DNA of 64,000 bases from Pseudoflavonifractor sp. MSJ-37 (lineage in GTDB: Bacteria; Bacillota; Clostridia; Oscillospirales; Oscillospiraceae), in contig NZ_JAHLPP010000007.1 of the NCBI RefSeq assembly GCF_018917965.1, forward strand, positions 1-64,000, given 5' to 3'. Both the position numbers and the translations under genes were made by a program. This document shows positions 44,384 through 52,534 of the stretch, piece by piece. The notes beneath the pieces are model-generated. The model searched no databases. It saw nothing but the letters and a program-made list of their open reading frames with translations, and was not told the origin of the DNA. How positions within the stretch are numbered: position 1 is the stretch's first letter; every line of letters begins with the position of its first letter.

Positions 44384-45364
44384 TCATCCGATCCTCAGGA
44401 CCTCGCAGGCGGCCAGGGCCGCCGCGGCCTCCACCACAGGCAGGGCCCGCAGGACCACACAGGGGTCGTGCCGCCCCTCGATGGTCAGCTCAGTCTCCTC
44501 CATCCGGGACAGGCTCACCGTCTGCTGGGGGCGGGAGATGGACGGGGTGGGACGGAACACCACCTCGAACTCCACAGGCATCCCGTTGGTGATGCCGCCG
44601 TTGACGCCGCCGGTGTGGTTGGTCCGGGTACGGATCTGGCCATCCTCCAAGCAAAAAGCGTCATTGGCCTCGCTCCCCCGCATGGCGGCGAAGCCGAAGC
44701 CCGCCCCGAAAGCGATGCCCTTCACCGCGGGCACGGCAAAGAGATGCTGGGAGAAGATGCCCTCCACGTTGCAGCCGAAGTCCGGCGCCCCCATGCCGGC
44801 GGGCATCCCGGTGACGGCACAGCGGATGCAGCCGCCCACCGAGTCCTGCTCCGCCTTGGCGGCCAGGATCGCGGCCTGGGCCTGCTCCGGCGTGGGATCC
44901 TGGATCCCGGCGATCTGGGAGACCCGGGCGGTCACGCCGATCCCCCGCTCCTTCAGCACCAGCTTGGCCACTGCCCCGGCAAAGACCAGAGGGGCCGTCA
45001 GCCGGCCGGAGAAGTGTCCGCCGCCCCGGTAGTCGTTATAGCCGCCGTACCGCACCTGACCGGTGTAGTCCGCGTGGCCGGGCCGGGGCATATCCTTGAG
45101 CTGGCTGTAATCCTTACTGCGGGTGTCCGTGTTGCGGATCACGGCGCAGAGGGGCGTCCCGGTGGTCCGGCCCTCGAACAGGCCGGAGAGGACCTCCGGC
45201 TCGTCGGCCTCTTTCCGGGGCGTGGAGGTAGGATCTTTGCCGGGAGCCCGACGGGCCAGCTCCGAGCGGATGAAGGCCCAGTCCAGCTCGATCCCGGTGG
45301 GGACGCCCTCCAGCGTCACGCCGATGGCGGGACCATGGGACTCTCCGAAGATGGTGTATCTCAT
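44384..45364 (-). CDS. aroC: Chorismate synthase
   Basis: 326 residues, on the short side (most are 350-390). GESHGPAIG start (FMN/substrate His), RPGHADYTGQVRYG, RGGGHFSGRLTA and GRHDPCVVLRALPVVEAAAAL end are all present, so the gene is intact. It makes chorismate with reduced FMN. Its ATG overlaps the aroA stop by four bases; a 92-bp gap follows before pheA. Confidence 0.95.
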   Translation of the reverse strand: MRYTIFGESHGPAIGVTLEGVPTGIELDWAFIRSELARRAPGKDPTSTPRKEADEPEVLSGLFEGRTTGTPLCAVIRNTDTRSKDYSQLKDMPRPGHADYTGQVRYGGYNDYRGGGHFSGRLTAPLVFAGAVAKLVLKERGIGVTARVSQIAGIQDPTPEQAQAAILAAKAEQDSVGGCIRCAVTGMPAGMGAPDFGCNVEGIFSQHLFAVPAVKGIAFGAGFGFAAMRGSEANDAFCLEDGQIRTRTNHTGGVNGGITNGMPVEFEVVFRPTPSISRPQQTVSLSRMEETELTIEGRHDPCVVLRALPVVEAAAALAACEVLRIG

Positions 45365-46599
45365 GCCGTTTCCTCCTCCCGGACGATCTGGCCGCCCAGA
45401 GACTCATAGTCCTCCCAGAAGTTGGGGTAGGACTTCTTCACACACTCCGCGCCCTCGACCGTCACGGGGGCTTCACAGCGGACGGCGGCGATGGCCGCCA
45501 TCATGGCGATCCGGTGGTCGTTGTGGCCGGAGACAGTGACGCCCCCCGCCAGCCGGAGCTTCCCGCGGATGGTCAGGGAATCGGCTCCCTCCTCCACGTC
45601 CGCGCCCAGCCGGCTGAGGACCTCCGTCACGGTGGCCAGCCGGTCGCTCTCCTTGATGCGCAGGCGTCCGGCGTTGAGGATCTTGGTGGTCTCCCCCGCC
45701 CGGAGGGCGGCCATGGCCGCCAGCGGGGGCACCAGATCGGGGCACTGGCTCACGTCCAGCTCCATCAGGCCCCGGCCGCTCAGGAGCTGAGCCTGCCGGT
45801 GGACGATCTTGTCCCCCTGCACGGACTCCAGATCCAGCCCGCCGATCTCCACCGGACAGCCGAAGGACCGGGCGGCATACCAGAAGGCGGCGTTGGACCA
45901 GTCGGCCTCGATGGCCATGTCCCGGTGCTCATAGACCTGTCCTCCTGGGACCCGGAAGGTCCGTGCCCCGTCGTATCCAGCCTCCACGCCGAACCGCTCC
46001 AGCGCGTCCAGCGTCATGTCCACATAGCCCCGGCTCTCCAGCTCCGTGGTGAGACGGATCTCTGAATCCCCCTCCAGCAGAGGCAGGGCGTACAGCAGGC
46101 CGGTGATGAACTGGGAGGACACGTCGCCCGGCAGCTCATAGACCCCCGGTGCCAGCGTCCCTTCCACCGTCAGGGCGCCGTCCTCCAGCGCATACCGGAT
46201 GCCCTTCTCCCGGAAGATCTGGAAGTAGGGCTCCTGGGGGCGCTCCATGAGCCGGCCGTGTCCGGTGAAGCGTCCCTTCCCCTTCAGCGCCAGCGCCACA
46301 GGGATCAGGAACCGAAGGGTGGACCCGGACTCGCCGCAGTCCATACACTCAGGGGCCGGATCTTCGTGGCCGTCCACCAGTCCACAGCCCCGGATGATGG
46401 TCCCATCGGCGGAGGCGTCCGCGTCCAGCGTCCGCATACAGCGGAGGGTGGCCTGGATGTCCTCGGACAGGGCCACGTTGGACAGGCGGCAGAAGCCGTC
46501 GGACAGGGCCGCCGCGATGATCAGCCGGTGGGCCTGGGACTTGGAGGGCGGCGGCGTGATGGCCCCCTCCAGGCTCCGGGGTGCGATCGTCACTCTCAT
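45361..46599 (-). CDS. aroA: 5-Enolpyruvylshikimate-3-phosphate synthase
   Basis: 412 residues. PPSKSQAHRLIIAAAL (PEP/S3P Lys), GESGSTLRFLIP, PGDVSSQFITGLLYALPLL, and IKESDRLATVTEVL with NDHRIAMMAA. ATG at 46599 overlaps the aroB stop (TGATG). The open frame before it lies inside aroB and is not used. Confidence 0.95.
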   Translation of the reverse strand: MRVTIAPRSLEGAITPPPSKSQAHRLIIAAALSDGFCRLSNVALSEDIQATLRCMRTLDADASADGTIIRGCGLVDGHEDPAPECMDCGESGSTLRFLIPVALALKGKGRFTGHGRLMERPQEPYFQIFREKGIRYALEDGALTVEGTLAPGVYELPGDVSSQFITGLLYALPLLEGDSEIRLTTELESRGYVDMTLDALERFGVEAGYDGARTFRVPGGQVYEHRDMAIEADWSNAAFWYAARSFGCPVEIGGLDLESVQGDKIVHRQAQLLSGRGLMELDVSQCPDLVPPLAAMAALRAGETTKILNAGRLRIKESDRLATVTEVLSRLGADVEEGADSLTIRGKLRLAGGVTVSGHNDHRIAMMAAIAAVRCEAPVTVEGAECVKKSYPNFWEDYESLGGQIVREEETA

Positions 46600-47660
46600 C
46601 ACAGCGCCTCCAGCAGGGCGGCCTTGGACATCCTGTGGGGGACGGCCTTCCCCATCTCCTCCAGGACGATCAGGGAGATGTCGTCTCCGGCGCCCTTTTT
46701 GTCCAGCCCGATGGCGGCGACGTACTCCTCGTGGCTGCACTCGATCGTGCCAGGCAGGCCCAGGGCCGTGACGGCCCGCTCGATCTGCCCCGCCAGCTCC
46801 GGCGGCGTGAGGCCCAGCTTGGTCCCCAGTTTGGCGGCCAGCACCATGCCCGCCGCCACGGCCTGTCCGTGGGTCCAGGTCTCATAGTGGCCGGCCAACT
46901 CGTAGGCGTGGCCCAGGGTATGGCCGAAGTTCAGGAGCATCCGGCGACCGGTGTCCCGCTCGTCCTCCACCACCACGGACCGCTTCCAGTCACAGCAAGT
47001 GTAGAGGATGTGCTCGATATCGGCCATCAGCTCCTTCCGGCTGGGACGGGCGGCCAGGAAGTCGAAGAACGCCCGGTCGAAGATACAGCCGTATTTGATG
47101 ACCTCCGCCATGCCGTCGGCAAAGGTGCTGTCCGGCAGGGTGTCCAGCACGTCCGGGTCCATGAGGACTAGCTTGGGCTGCCAGAAGGCCCCGGCCAGGT
47201 TCTTGCCCGCCCGCAGGTCCACGGCCACCTTGCCGCCCACGGAGGAGTCCACCTGAGCCAGCAGGGTGGTGGGGATCTGGATGAAGTCCACACCCCGCAG
47301 GATCGTGGCGGCGGCGAAGCCGGCCAGATCGCCCACCACGCCTCCGCCCAAAGCGGCCACCGCGTCGGTGCGGGTCAGGCCGGCGGACATCATGTTCTCC
47401 CACAGGATAGCCAGCTCCTCTGGGCATTTGGCGCTCTCCCCGGCGGGGACGGTGCAGGTGCTCACCCGGAAGCCAGCGCTCCGCAGGCTGGCGGCCGTGC
47501 GCTCCAGGTACAGGGGCTCCACATTGCTGTCCGTCACCAGGAAGATGCGGGCGGCTTTGGGCAGGACCGTCCGGCACCGCTCGCCCGCCAGATCCAACAG
47601 GCCCCGCTGGATCTGGATGTCATATGCCCGTCCGGGCAGGTCCACAGTCAGCGTTCTCAT
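46599..47660 (-). CDS. aroB: 3-Dehydroquinate synthase
   Basis: 353 residues. GGGVVGDLAGFAAATILRG and IPTTLLAQVDSSVGGKVAVD (NAD and Zn regions), NLAGAFWQP, and the zinc ligands in LNFGHTLGHAYE. Second enzyme of the shikimate pathway. 45 bp after aroF. Confidence 0.97.
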   Translation of the reverse strand: MRTLTVDLPGRAYDIQIQRGLLDLAGERCRTVLPKAARIFLVTDSNVEPLYLERTAASLRSAGFRVSTCTVPAGESAKCPEELAILWENMMSAGLTRTDAVAALGGGVVGDLAGFAAATILRGVDFIQIPTTLLAQVDSSVGGKVAVDLRAGKNLAGAFWQPKLVLMDPDVLDTLPDSTFADGMAEVIKYGCIFDRAFFDFLAARPSRKELMADIEHILYTCCDWKRSVVVEDERDTGRRMLLNFGHTLGHAYELAGHYETWTHGQAVAAGMVLAAKLGTKLGLTPPELAGQIERAVTALGLPGTIECSHEEYVAAIGLDKKGAGDDISLIVLEEMGKAVPHRMSKAALLEAL

Positions 47661-47705
47661 GTCATGCGCTCCTCCTCTTTCCTCATGGGTCGTCCCGCTC
47701 CGGTC

Positions 47706-48719
47706 TCAGTCCATGGTGTTCCGCCAGGCGCGGAGGCTCTCCACCTTCTTCATCACCTGGTCGAAGTGCTCGGGGGTCAGGGACTGCTGGCCGTCGCACT
47801 TGGCGTGAGGGGGATCGTTGTGCACCTCGATGATCAGGCCGTCGCACCCGATGGCGGTGGCGGCGATGGCCAGGGGCTCCACCATCCAGTACATGCCGGC
47901 GGCGTGGGAGGGATCCACGATGATGGGCAGGTGGCTCATCTTGCGGATGGCGGGGATGGCGGACAGGTCCAGTGTGTTGCGGGTGTAAGTCTCGAAGGTG
48001 CGGATGCCCCGCTCGCAGAGGATGACGTTCTCATTGCCGGCGGCCATGATGTACTCGGCGGACATGATCCACTCCTCGTAGGTGTTGGCCAGGCCGCGCT
48101 TGAGCAGGATGGGCTTGCTCAGCTTGCCCACTTCCTTCAGCAGATCGAAATTCTGCATGTTCCGGGCACCCACCTGCACCAGGTCCACCTTCTCCTCGAA
48201 GACCTCCGCATAGCGGGGGGCCATGATCTCGGACACGATGGGCAGGCCCGTGGCCTTCTTGGCCTCCAGCAGGAGGTCCAGTCCCTCCTCGCCCATGCCC
48301 TGGAAGGAGTAGGGGGAGGTACGGGGCTTGAACGCGCCGCCGCGGAGCATCTTGGCGCCGCTGGCCTTCACGTCTCTGGCGATGCCGGTGACCTGCTCGG
48401 CGCTCTCCACAGAGCAGGGGCCGGCGATCACCGCGAAGTTGCCGCCGCCCACCTTGACGCCGTTCACGTCCACCACCGTGTCCTCGGGATGGAACTTCCG
48501 GTTGGCCTTCTTATAGGGCTCCTGCACGCGCATGACCCGCTCCACATGGGGGTCGATGGCGATCTTGTCCATGTCCAGCGCGGTGGTGTCGCCCACCAGT
48601 CCCAGGATACTGCATCCCACGCCATTGGTGATGCCCACGCGGAGCCCCTGAGACTCGAACTTCTGAGCCAGAGCCTCGATATCCTGCTTCTGCGTACCGG
48701 GTTTCATGATGACTACCAT
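47706..48719 (-). CDS. aroF: DAHP synthase (type I-beta, with N-terminal ferredoxin-like domain)
   Basis: 337 residues. The N-terminal 70 residues (MVVIMKPGTQKQDIEALAQKF) are the regulatory ferredoxin-like domain; the barrel has AGPCSVES, GAFKPRTSPYSFQG, LLKRGL and DPSHAAG (metal His). First committed step: PEP and erythrose 4-phosphate to DAHP. First structural gene of the operon, behind the attenuator. Confidence 0.96.
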   Translation of the reverse strand: MVVIMKPGTQKQDIEALAQKFESQGLRVGITNGVGCSILGLVGDTTALDMDKIAIDPHVERVMRVQEPYKKANRKFHPEDTVVDVNGVKVGGGNFAVIAGPCSVESAEQVTGIARDVKASGAKMLRGGAFKPRTSPYSFQGMGEEGLDLLLEAKKATGLPIVSEIMAPRYAEVFEEKVDLVQVGARNMQNFDLLKEVGKLSKPILLKRGLANTYEEWIMSAEYIMAAGNENVILCERGIRTFETYTRNTLDLSAIPAIRKMSHLPIIVDPSHAAGMYWMVEPLAIAATAIGCDGLIIEVHNDPPHAKCDGQQSLTPEHFDQVMKKVESLRAWRNTMD

Positions 48720-48740
48720 GATGATCCATCCTTTCTGAAA

Positions 48741-48796
48741 TACGAAAAGGCACCTGACCCGTCCATCGATGAGATCGATGAGCGCGTCAGGTGCCT
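48741..48796 (-). terminator. Attenuator terminator of the aro operon
   Basis: Outer stem of 11 bp (48786-48796 with 48748-48758) and an inner 7-bp stem (48774-48780 with 48764-48770), followed on the minus strand by TTTTCGTATTT. It lies between the leader peptide and aroF. A GATGAG in the upstream RNA (48838-48833) followed by CGCG could pair with CGCGCTCATC (48786-48777) as an antiterminator. Confidence 0.9.
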
Positions 48797-48852
48797 GTTA
48801 TCTGCGGCAAACCTTGGACTCTCCGCGAGCCCCTCATCCATTCCATCTTTCT

Positions 48853-48945
48853 TTATTTACCCATGCCAAAAAAGCCGGCGCCCATAAATCGAGCCCAGCC
48901 ATAGGTAAAGGAGAAAGATGCAGTTGTGAGGGTGCTTCGGTCCAT
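48853..48945 (-). CDS. Leader peptide with Phe/Tyr/Trp codons (aro attenuator)
   Basis: 30 residues. ATG at 48945 follows GAGG at 8-nt spacing and lies about 28 nt after the predicted transcript start. Residues 11-26 contain Phe11, Phe13, Tyr15, Trp17, Phe20, Phe25 and Phe26, i.e. all three aromatic amino acids. A terminator hairpin follows 57 nt after the stop codon. This is the classic layout of ribosome-mediated attenuation; stalling at any of these codons when charged tRNA is scarce would favour transcription of aroF and the downstream genes. Confidence 0.85.
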   Translation of the reverse strand: MDRSTLTTASFSFTYGWARFMGAGFFGMGK

Positions 48946-48979
48946 TCGTCTAGCCTCACATTTCTTGAAATTCAAGTGC

Positions 48980-49008
48980 ATTATACTCCCGCATGCATGA
49001 AAATGCAA
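48980..49008 (-). promoter_or_regulatory. Promoter of the aro operon
   Basis: Minus strand: -35 TTGCAT (49008-49003), 17-nt spacer and consensus -10 TATAAT (48985-48980). Start near 48973. Confidence 0.85.
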
Positions 49009-49083
49009 CCTGCATTTTGTAAAGATCCAGCTTCCGTCGCCGCATGGCTTCGTACGATCTGTTCTCTCGCCTCTGCAGACCGG

Positions 49084-49113
49084 AAAAACGGCGGCCCGTC
49101 CGGACCGCCGCTT
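49084..49113 (-). terminator. Terminator of tatD and its radical-SAM partner
   Basis: A GC stem (GCGGCGGTCC/GGGCCGCCGT) followed on the minus strand by TTTTTCC, 18 bp after the stop at 49131. Confidence 0.88.
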
Positions 49114-49130
49114 TGAGAGGGATATCGCTT

Positions 49131-49748
49131 TTATTCCGGGATATAGGCCCGCACTCGGAGCTTGGCGCCCAGGCTCTCTGCCAGCTCCCGGCAGTGCTGG
49201 ATCTCCTCAGGACTCTTGTCCTTGTCCACGATGGTCATGATCACATGAGGCACGTAGGCCGTGGCCTCCTTCGTGAAGTCCAGCATGGCCTCCCAGCCCT
49301 TCACCCCGTCCCTGGGCTGAGTGACGGCGCAGTACTCCTCCGCCGTGGAACCGTTCAAAGAGATGGATACGGTATCGATCCGTCCCTTCAGCTCCGGCAC
49401 CACGTCCCGGCCGTGGATCAGGTTCGCGTGGCCGTTGGTGTTGATCCGGGTGGGAGGCAGGGCGGGCACCCTGACCTTGAGCTGATCCACCAGCCACAGG
49501 ATATCATCGATCCGGAAGGTGGGCTCCCCAAAGCCGCAGAACACCAGCTCCCGGTAGGAGGCCAGATCTCGGGCCGTCAGGTCGGCCAGAGCCTCTTCCC
49601 GGCTGGGCTCATGCTCCAGCCACAGGTCGTCGGCGTAGATGCTTCCCTTGTGTCCATTGTGCCGCAGGCAGAACACGCAGGCGCAGTCGCACTTGTTGGT
49701 CAGGTTCACATAGAGCGCGCCTTCATATTCATAAGAGATCGTCATCAT
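49131..49748 (-). CDS. TatD-linked radical SAM protein
   Basis: 205 residues. Cys motif C-x3-C-x2-C (CDCACVFC at about residues 19-26) binds the [4Fe-4S] cluster; then GFGEPTFR (SAM-binding GGE-like), NTNGHANL and SISLNGS. It matches the TatD family-associated radical SAM group by motif and by its place directly after tatD. The reaction is unknown. Start MMTIS with GGAGAAG upstream. Confidence 0.9.
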   Translation of the reverse strand: MMTISYEYEGALYVNLTNKCDCACVFCLRHNGHKGSIYADDLWLEHEPSREEALADLTARDLASYRELVFCGFGEPTFRIDDILWLVDQLKVRVPALPPTRINTNGHANLIHGRDVVPELKGRIDTVSISLNGSTAEEYCAVTQPRDGVKGWEAMLDFTKEATAYVPHVIMTIVDKDKSPEEIQHCRELAESLGAKLRVRAYIPE

Positions 49749-49789
49749 AGTCGTTCTTCTCCTCTTCTCTCATTTCTCTAAATGCCGTG

Positions 49790-50620
49790 TCATGGGATGC
49801 GGAAGAACCGCTTCCCGTTCTCCATCGTGACGCGGGCCGCCTCTTCGGTGGTCAGACCCTTGATCTGGGCCACGGTCTCCGCCATGCGCCACAAATACCC
49901 TGAATCACACCGCCGCCCCCGGAAGGGCTCCGGCGTCATATACGGGGAGTCGGTCTCCAGCATGATGTGGTCCATGGGGAGCCACTCCAGCACCTCCAAC
50001 GCCCGGCGGGCCTTCTTGAAGGTGATGCTGCCGGTGAAGGAGAGCATCCAGCCCATCTTCACCAGGATCTTCGCCTCCTCGACGCTCCCGGCGTAGCAGT
50101 GGAACACGCCCCGGGCGTTCGGGTGGGCCCGGGCGATGTCCAGACAATCCTGATGGGCGTCCCGGTCGTGGACGATAGCGGGCAGATCCAGCTCCTCCGC
50201 CAGAGAGAGCTGGGCATCATAGAACGCCCGCTGTTTGGCCCGTCCCTCCGGGTCCTTGACCCAATAGTAGTCCAGACCGATCTCGCCGATGGCCTTGACC
50301 CTGGGATGGGCCGCCAGGGCCCGGATCTGGTCCAGATCCGGCCGCTCCACCCCCTCCAAATTTTCAGGGTGAAAGCCCACGGCGGCATACATGAAGGGCC
50401 AGCGCTCCGCCAGCTCCACGGCCATCCGGGAGGAGGGCAGATCGCAGCCGGGGTCCACCACCAGCGCCACGCCCCGGTCCGCCAGACCGGCCAGGACCTG
50501 ATCCCGGTCCGGATCGAAGGCGTCGCTGTCATAGTGGGCATGGGTGTCGAAAAAGATCGGTCCGGTCTCCTTCACGGCCGGCCAGCAGGGCTGGGGCTCC
50601 GGACAGACAGCATGGGACAT
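49790..50620 (-). CDS. tatD: TatD-family metal-dependent hydrolase (DNase)
   Basis: 276 residues. DTHAHYD (HxH), IGEIGLDYYW (Glu), PAIVHDRDAHQD (His), GVFHCYAGS (His) and LETDSPYM (Asp) form the two-metal site of TatD. An AGGAGG site lies before the ATG at 50620. It forms an operon with the radical-SAM protein 41 bp downstream. The longer open frame upstream is not used because it has no ribosome site. Confidence 0.94.
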   Translation of the reverse strand: MSHAVCPEPQPCWPAVKETGPIFFDTHAHYDSDAFDPDRDQVLAGLADRGVALVVDPGCDLPSSRMAVELAERWPFMYAAVGFHPENLEGVERPDLDQIRALAAHPRVKAIGEIGLDYYWVKDPEGRAKQRAFYDAQLSLAEELDLPAIVHDRDAHQDCLDIARAHPNARGVFHCYAGSVEEAKILVKMGWMLSFTGSITFKKARRALEVLEWLPMDHIMLETDSPYMTPEPFRGRRCDSGYLWRMAETVAQIKGLTTEEAARVTMENGKRFFRIP

Positions 50621-50788
50621 AGGCAAGGACCTCCTAGATATCATGATAGCATCCTCCGTCCCCATTGGAATACCCAGTCCGCAGATATCGGATAAGGCCA
50701 GTGGGATCATCGGACGCAGAAAAAGCTGTTTTTCAGGCTCCATCTATGATACAATGTTTCCTACTTGAATGCAAGGGAGCCGATCGAT

Positions 50789-51742
50789 ATGTCGAGCACA
50801 TCTACGAACACGCTGTCTCAGGCCTTCCGGAGCTTCGCCCAGGAGGGCGGCTTCCGGCTCACCGGCGACGGGAAGGTCTATGGTGCCAGCCGCCGCTATC
50901 CCTTCGAGGCGGCCCTCATCACCCGGGGGCAGGGCGTCGTCTGTTTCTTTGTCCGGGTGGACGGCGTCCTCTCCACCGATGCCCTCACCGCCCTCCGTGG
51001 GAAGCTGGACCAGGGTTGGACCGTTGGCATCGCCGCCCGCGGCAATTATACCCTGACCTACAATGCCGCCAAAAACAAGGGCGGTGCCCACGATCTGGCC
51101 CGGGCGCTGGATGCCATGACCGCCGCTCTGGCGGCTGATAAGGTCCCCATCCCCGACGTCTGCCCGATCTGTCAGAAGAAGCACTGCGACGCACTGGCCA
51201 AGGTCCAGGACATGGGCTTCGGTCCGGTCCACCGGGCCTGTGTCCGCAACGCCGCGAAGGATCTGCGCCCCGCCGCCAAGGCCGGCTCTGTGCCCACCGG
51301 CTGGATCGGTGCGGTGCTGGGCGCGCTGGTGGGTGCCCTCCCCTCGGTGGTCACCACTATCCTGATGGGCCGGATCTTCCTGCTGGCCTATGCCCTGATC
51401 CCCCTGCTGGCCTTCCAGGGCTATAAGCTCCTCCGGGGCAAGATCGATCACCGGGCCCCTCTGACCGCCACCGCCGTCACCTCTCTGGCCGGCCTGTTCC
51501 TGCTGCAGCTCTTCTTCGCTGCCTGGAGCCAGGGCACGGCCCTCTCCCCCGCCCTGTATGGCACCGTGTTCGGTCCCGCGGACGTGCTGAAGAGCCTGCT
51601 CCTCTGGCTCTTCGGTCTGTGGATGGCCTGGGGCCAGCTCAGCCGCACCTCCGGCTATGCCGCCGAGTCCTTCACCTCCACGCTGGACACGATGACCACT
51701 CCGGATGGCAAGCCCCTCCAGTCCGGCCATCAAAAGGACTGA
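50789..51742 (+). CDS. Membrane protein with N-terminal zinc-ribbon-like motif
   Basis: 317 residues. A soluble N-terminal domain (1-120) ends in CPICQKKHCDAL and VHRAC, a possible C-x2-C/H-x2-C metal site near 130-155. Four hydrophobic segments follow (about 175-195, 200-215, 230-250, 265-285) and a short polar tail. ATG at 50789 has AAGGGAG 9 nt upstream. No family was recognised. Alone between tatD (divergent) and the V-ATPase operon (convergent). Confidence 0.75.
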   Translation: MSSTSTNTLSQAFRSFAQEGGFRLTGDGKVYGASRRYPFEAALITRGQGVVCFFVRVDGVLSTDALTALRGKLDQGWTVGIAARGNYTLTYNAAKNKGGAHDLARALDAMTAALAADKVPIPDVCPICQKKHCDALAKVQDMGFGPVHRACVRNAAKDLRPAAKAGSVPTGWIGAVLGALVGALPSVVTTILMGRIFLLAYALIPLLAFQGYKLLRGKIDHRAPLTATAVTSLAGLFLLQLFFAAWSQGTALSPALYGTVFGPADVLKSLLLWLFGLWMAWGQLSRTSGYAAESFTSTLDTMTTPDGKPLQSGHQKD

Positions 51743-51763
51743 CGAAACTCCTCCGAATATCGA

Positions 51764-51797
51764 AAAGGCGCTGCCCGCCCGGGCAGCGCCTTTCTTC
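51764..51797 (+). terminator. Bidirectional terminator after the membrane protein gene
   Basis: 13-bp stem (51764-51776 with 51781-51793) followed by TTTCTTC on the plus strand and by TTTTCG on the minus strand. It ends this gene and the V-ATPase operon. Confidence 0.9.
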
Positions 51798-51817
51798 TTC
51801 GTTCCACGATGTTCGGA

Positions 51818-52531
51818 TCAGATCTCCTCCGGCGCGTCCAGATGGCCTCCGGCGGCCTCGATGGCCTCCCGGTCCTTGGCCTGACGGTCCTGGATGGCGT
51901 CCTGGAGGACCATATCCTTCACCTTCATGAGGCGGATGGTGGTAGAACGCTCGTTCTCATCCAGCTTCATGGAGATATACTTGATAGCCTCCTGCATCTG
52001 GGGGATCTTGACGTACTCCAGCGCGTTGACGCGGCGGCGGGTCTTTTCGATCTCCTCCGCCAGGAGCTGACTGGTCTTTTCGATCTCCGCCAGGCGGAGC
52101 ATATCCTGGAACACGGAGGCCATGGCGTCCACCGCGTCATCCAGCTCGCCAGATGTGGTGGCGAAGCCGTAGGGATAGACCTCCCCCGGATCCTCGCTCT
52201 TGGTTTTGAACTGGTAGACAGGCACTTCCACCGACATGACGTTCTGGAAGCTCATATCCAGTTCCACGCTCTGCTTGGGGTAGAGCAGAGACTGCTCCAG
52301 CATCTCGCTGGACATGAGGGCCGAGGCCACCGTGAAGGAGCCGTAGGCCTGCATGAGGCCGTCCTCTACCTTTTTGCGAAGGGCCCGGTTCTCCCGCACC
52401 ACGTCCAGGAACTGCTTCATCAGCTCATCGCGCTTGTCTTTCAGGAGCTTGTGGCCCCGGGTCGCCGTTTTCAGCCGGCCCTTCAGCCGGGTCAGCTCCA
52501 TGCGGGTGGGGTTCACATTGATGGCCGGCAT
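51818..52531 (-). CDS. atpD: V-type ATPase subunit D
   Basis: 237 residues. Central rotor stalk subunit, two long helices: NPTRMELTRLKGRLKTATRGHKLLKDKRDELM and a C-terminal helix TRRRVNALEYVKIP. Last gene of the operon, 3 bp after atpB. Confidence 0.95.
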   Translation of the reverse strand: MPAINVNPTRMELTRLKGRLKTATRGHKLLKDKRDELMKQFLDVVRENRALRKKVEDGLMQAYGSFTVASALMSSEMLEQSLLYPKQSVELDMSFQNVMSVEVPVYQFKTKSEDPGEVYPYGFATTSGELDDAVDAMASVFQDMLRLAEIEKTSQLLAEEIEKTRRRVNALEYVKIPQMQEAIKYISMKLDENERSTTIRLMKVKDMVLQDAIQDRQAKDREAIEAAGGHLDAPEEI

Positions 52532-52534
52532 ACG

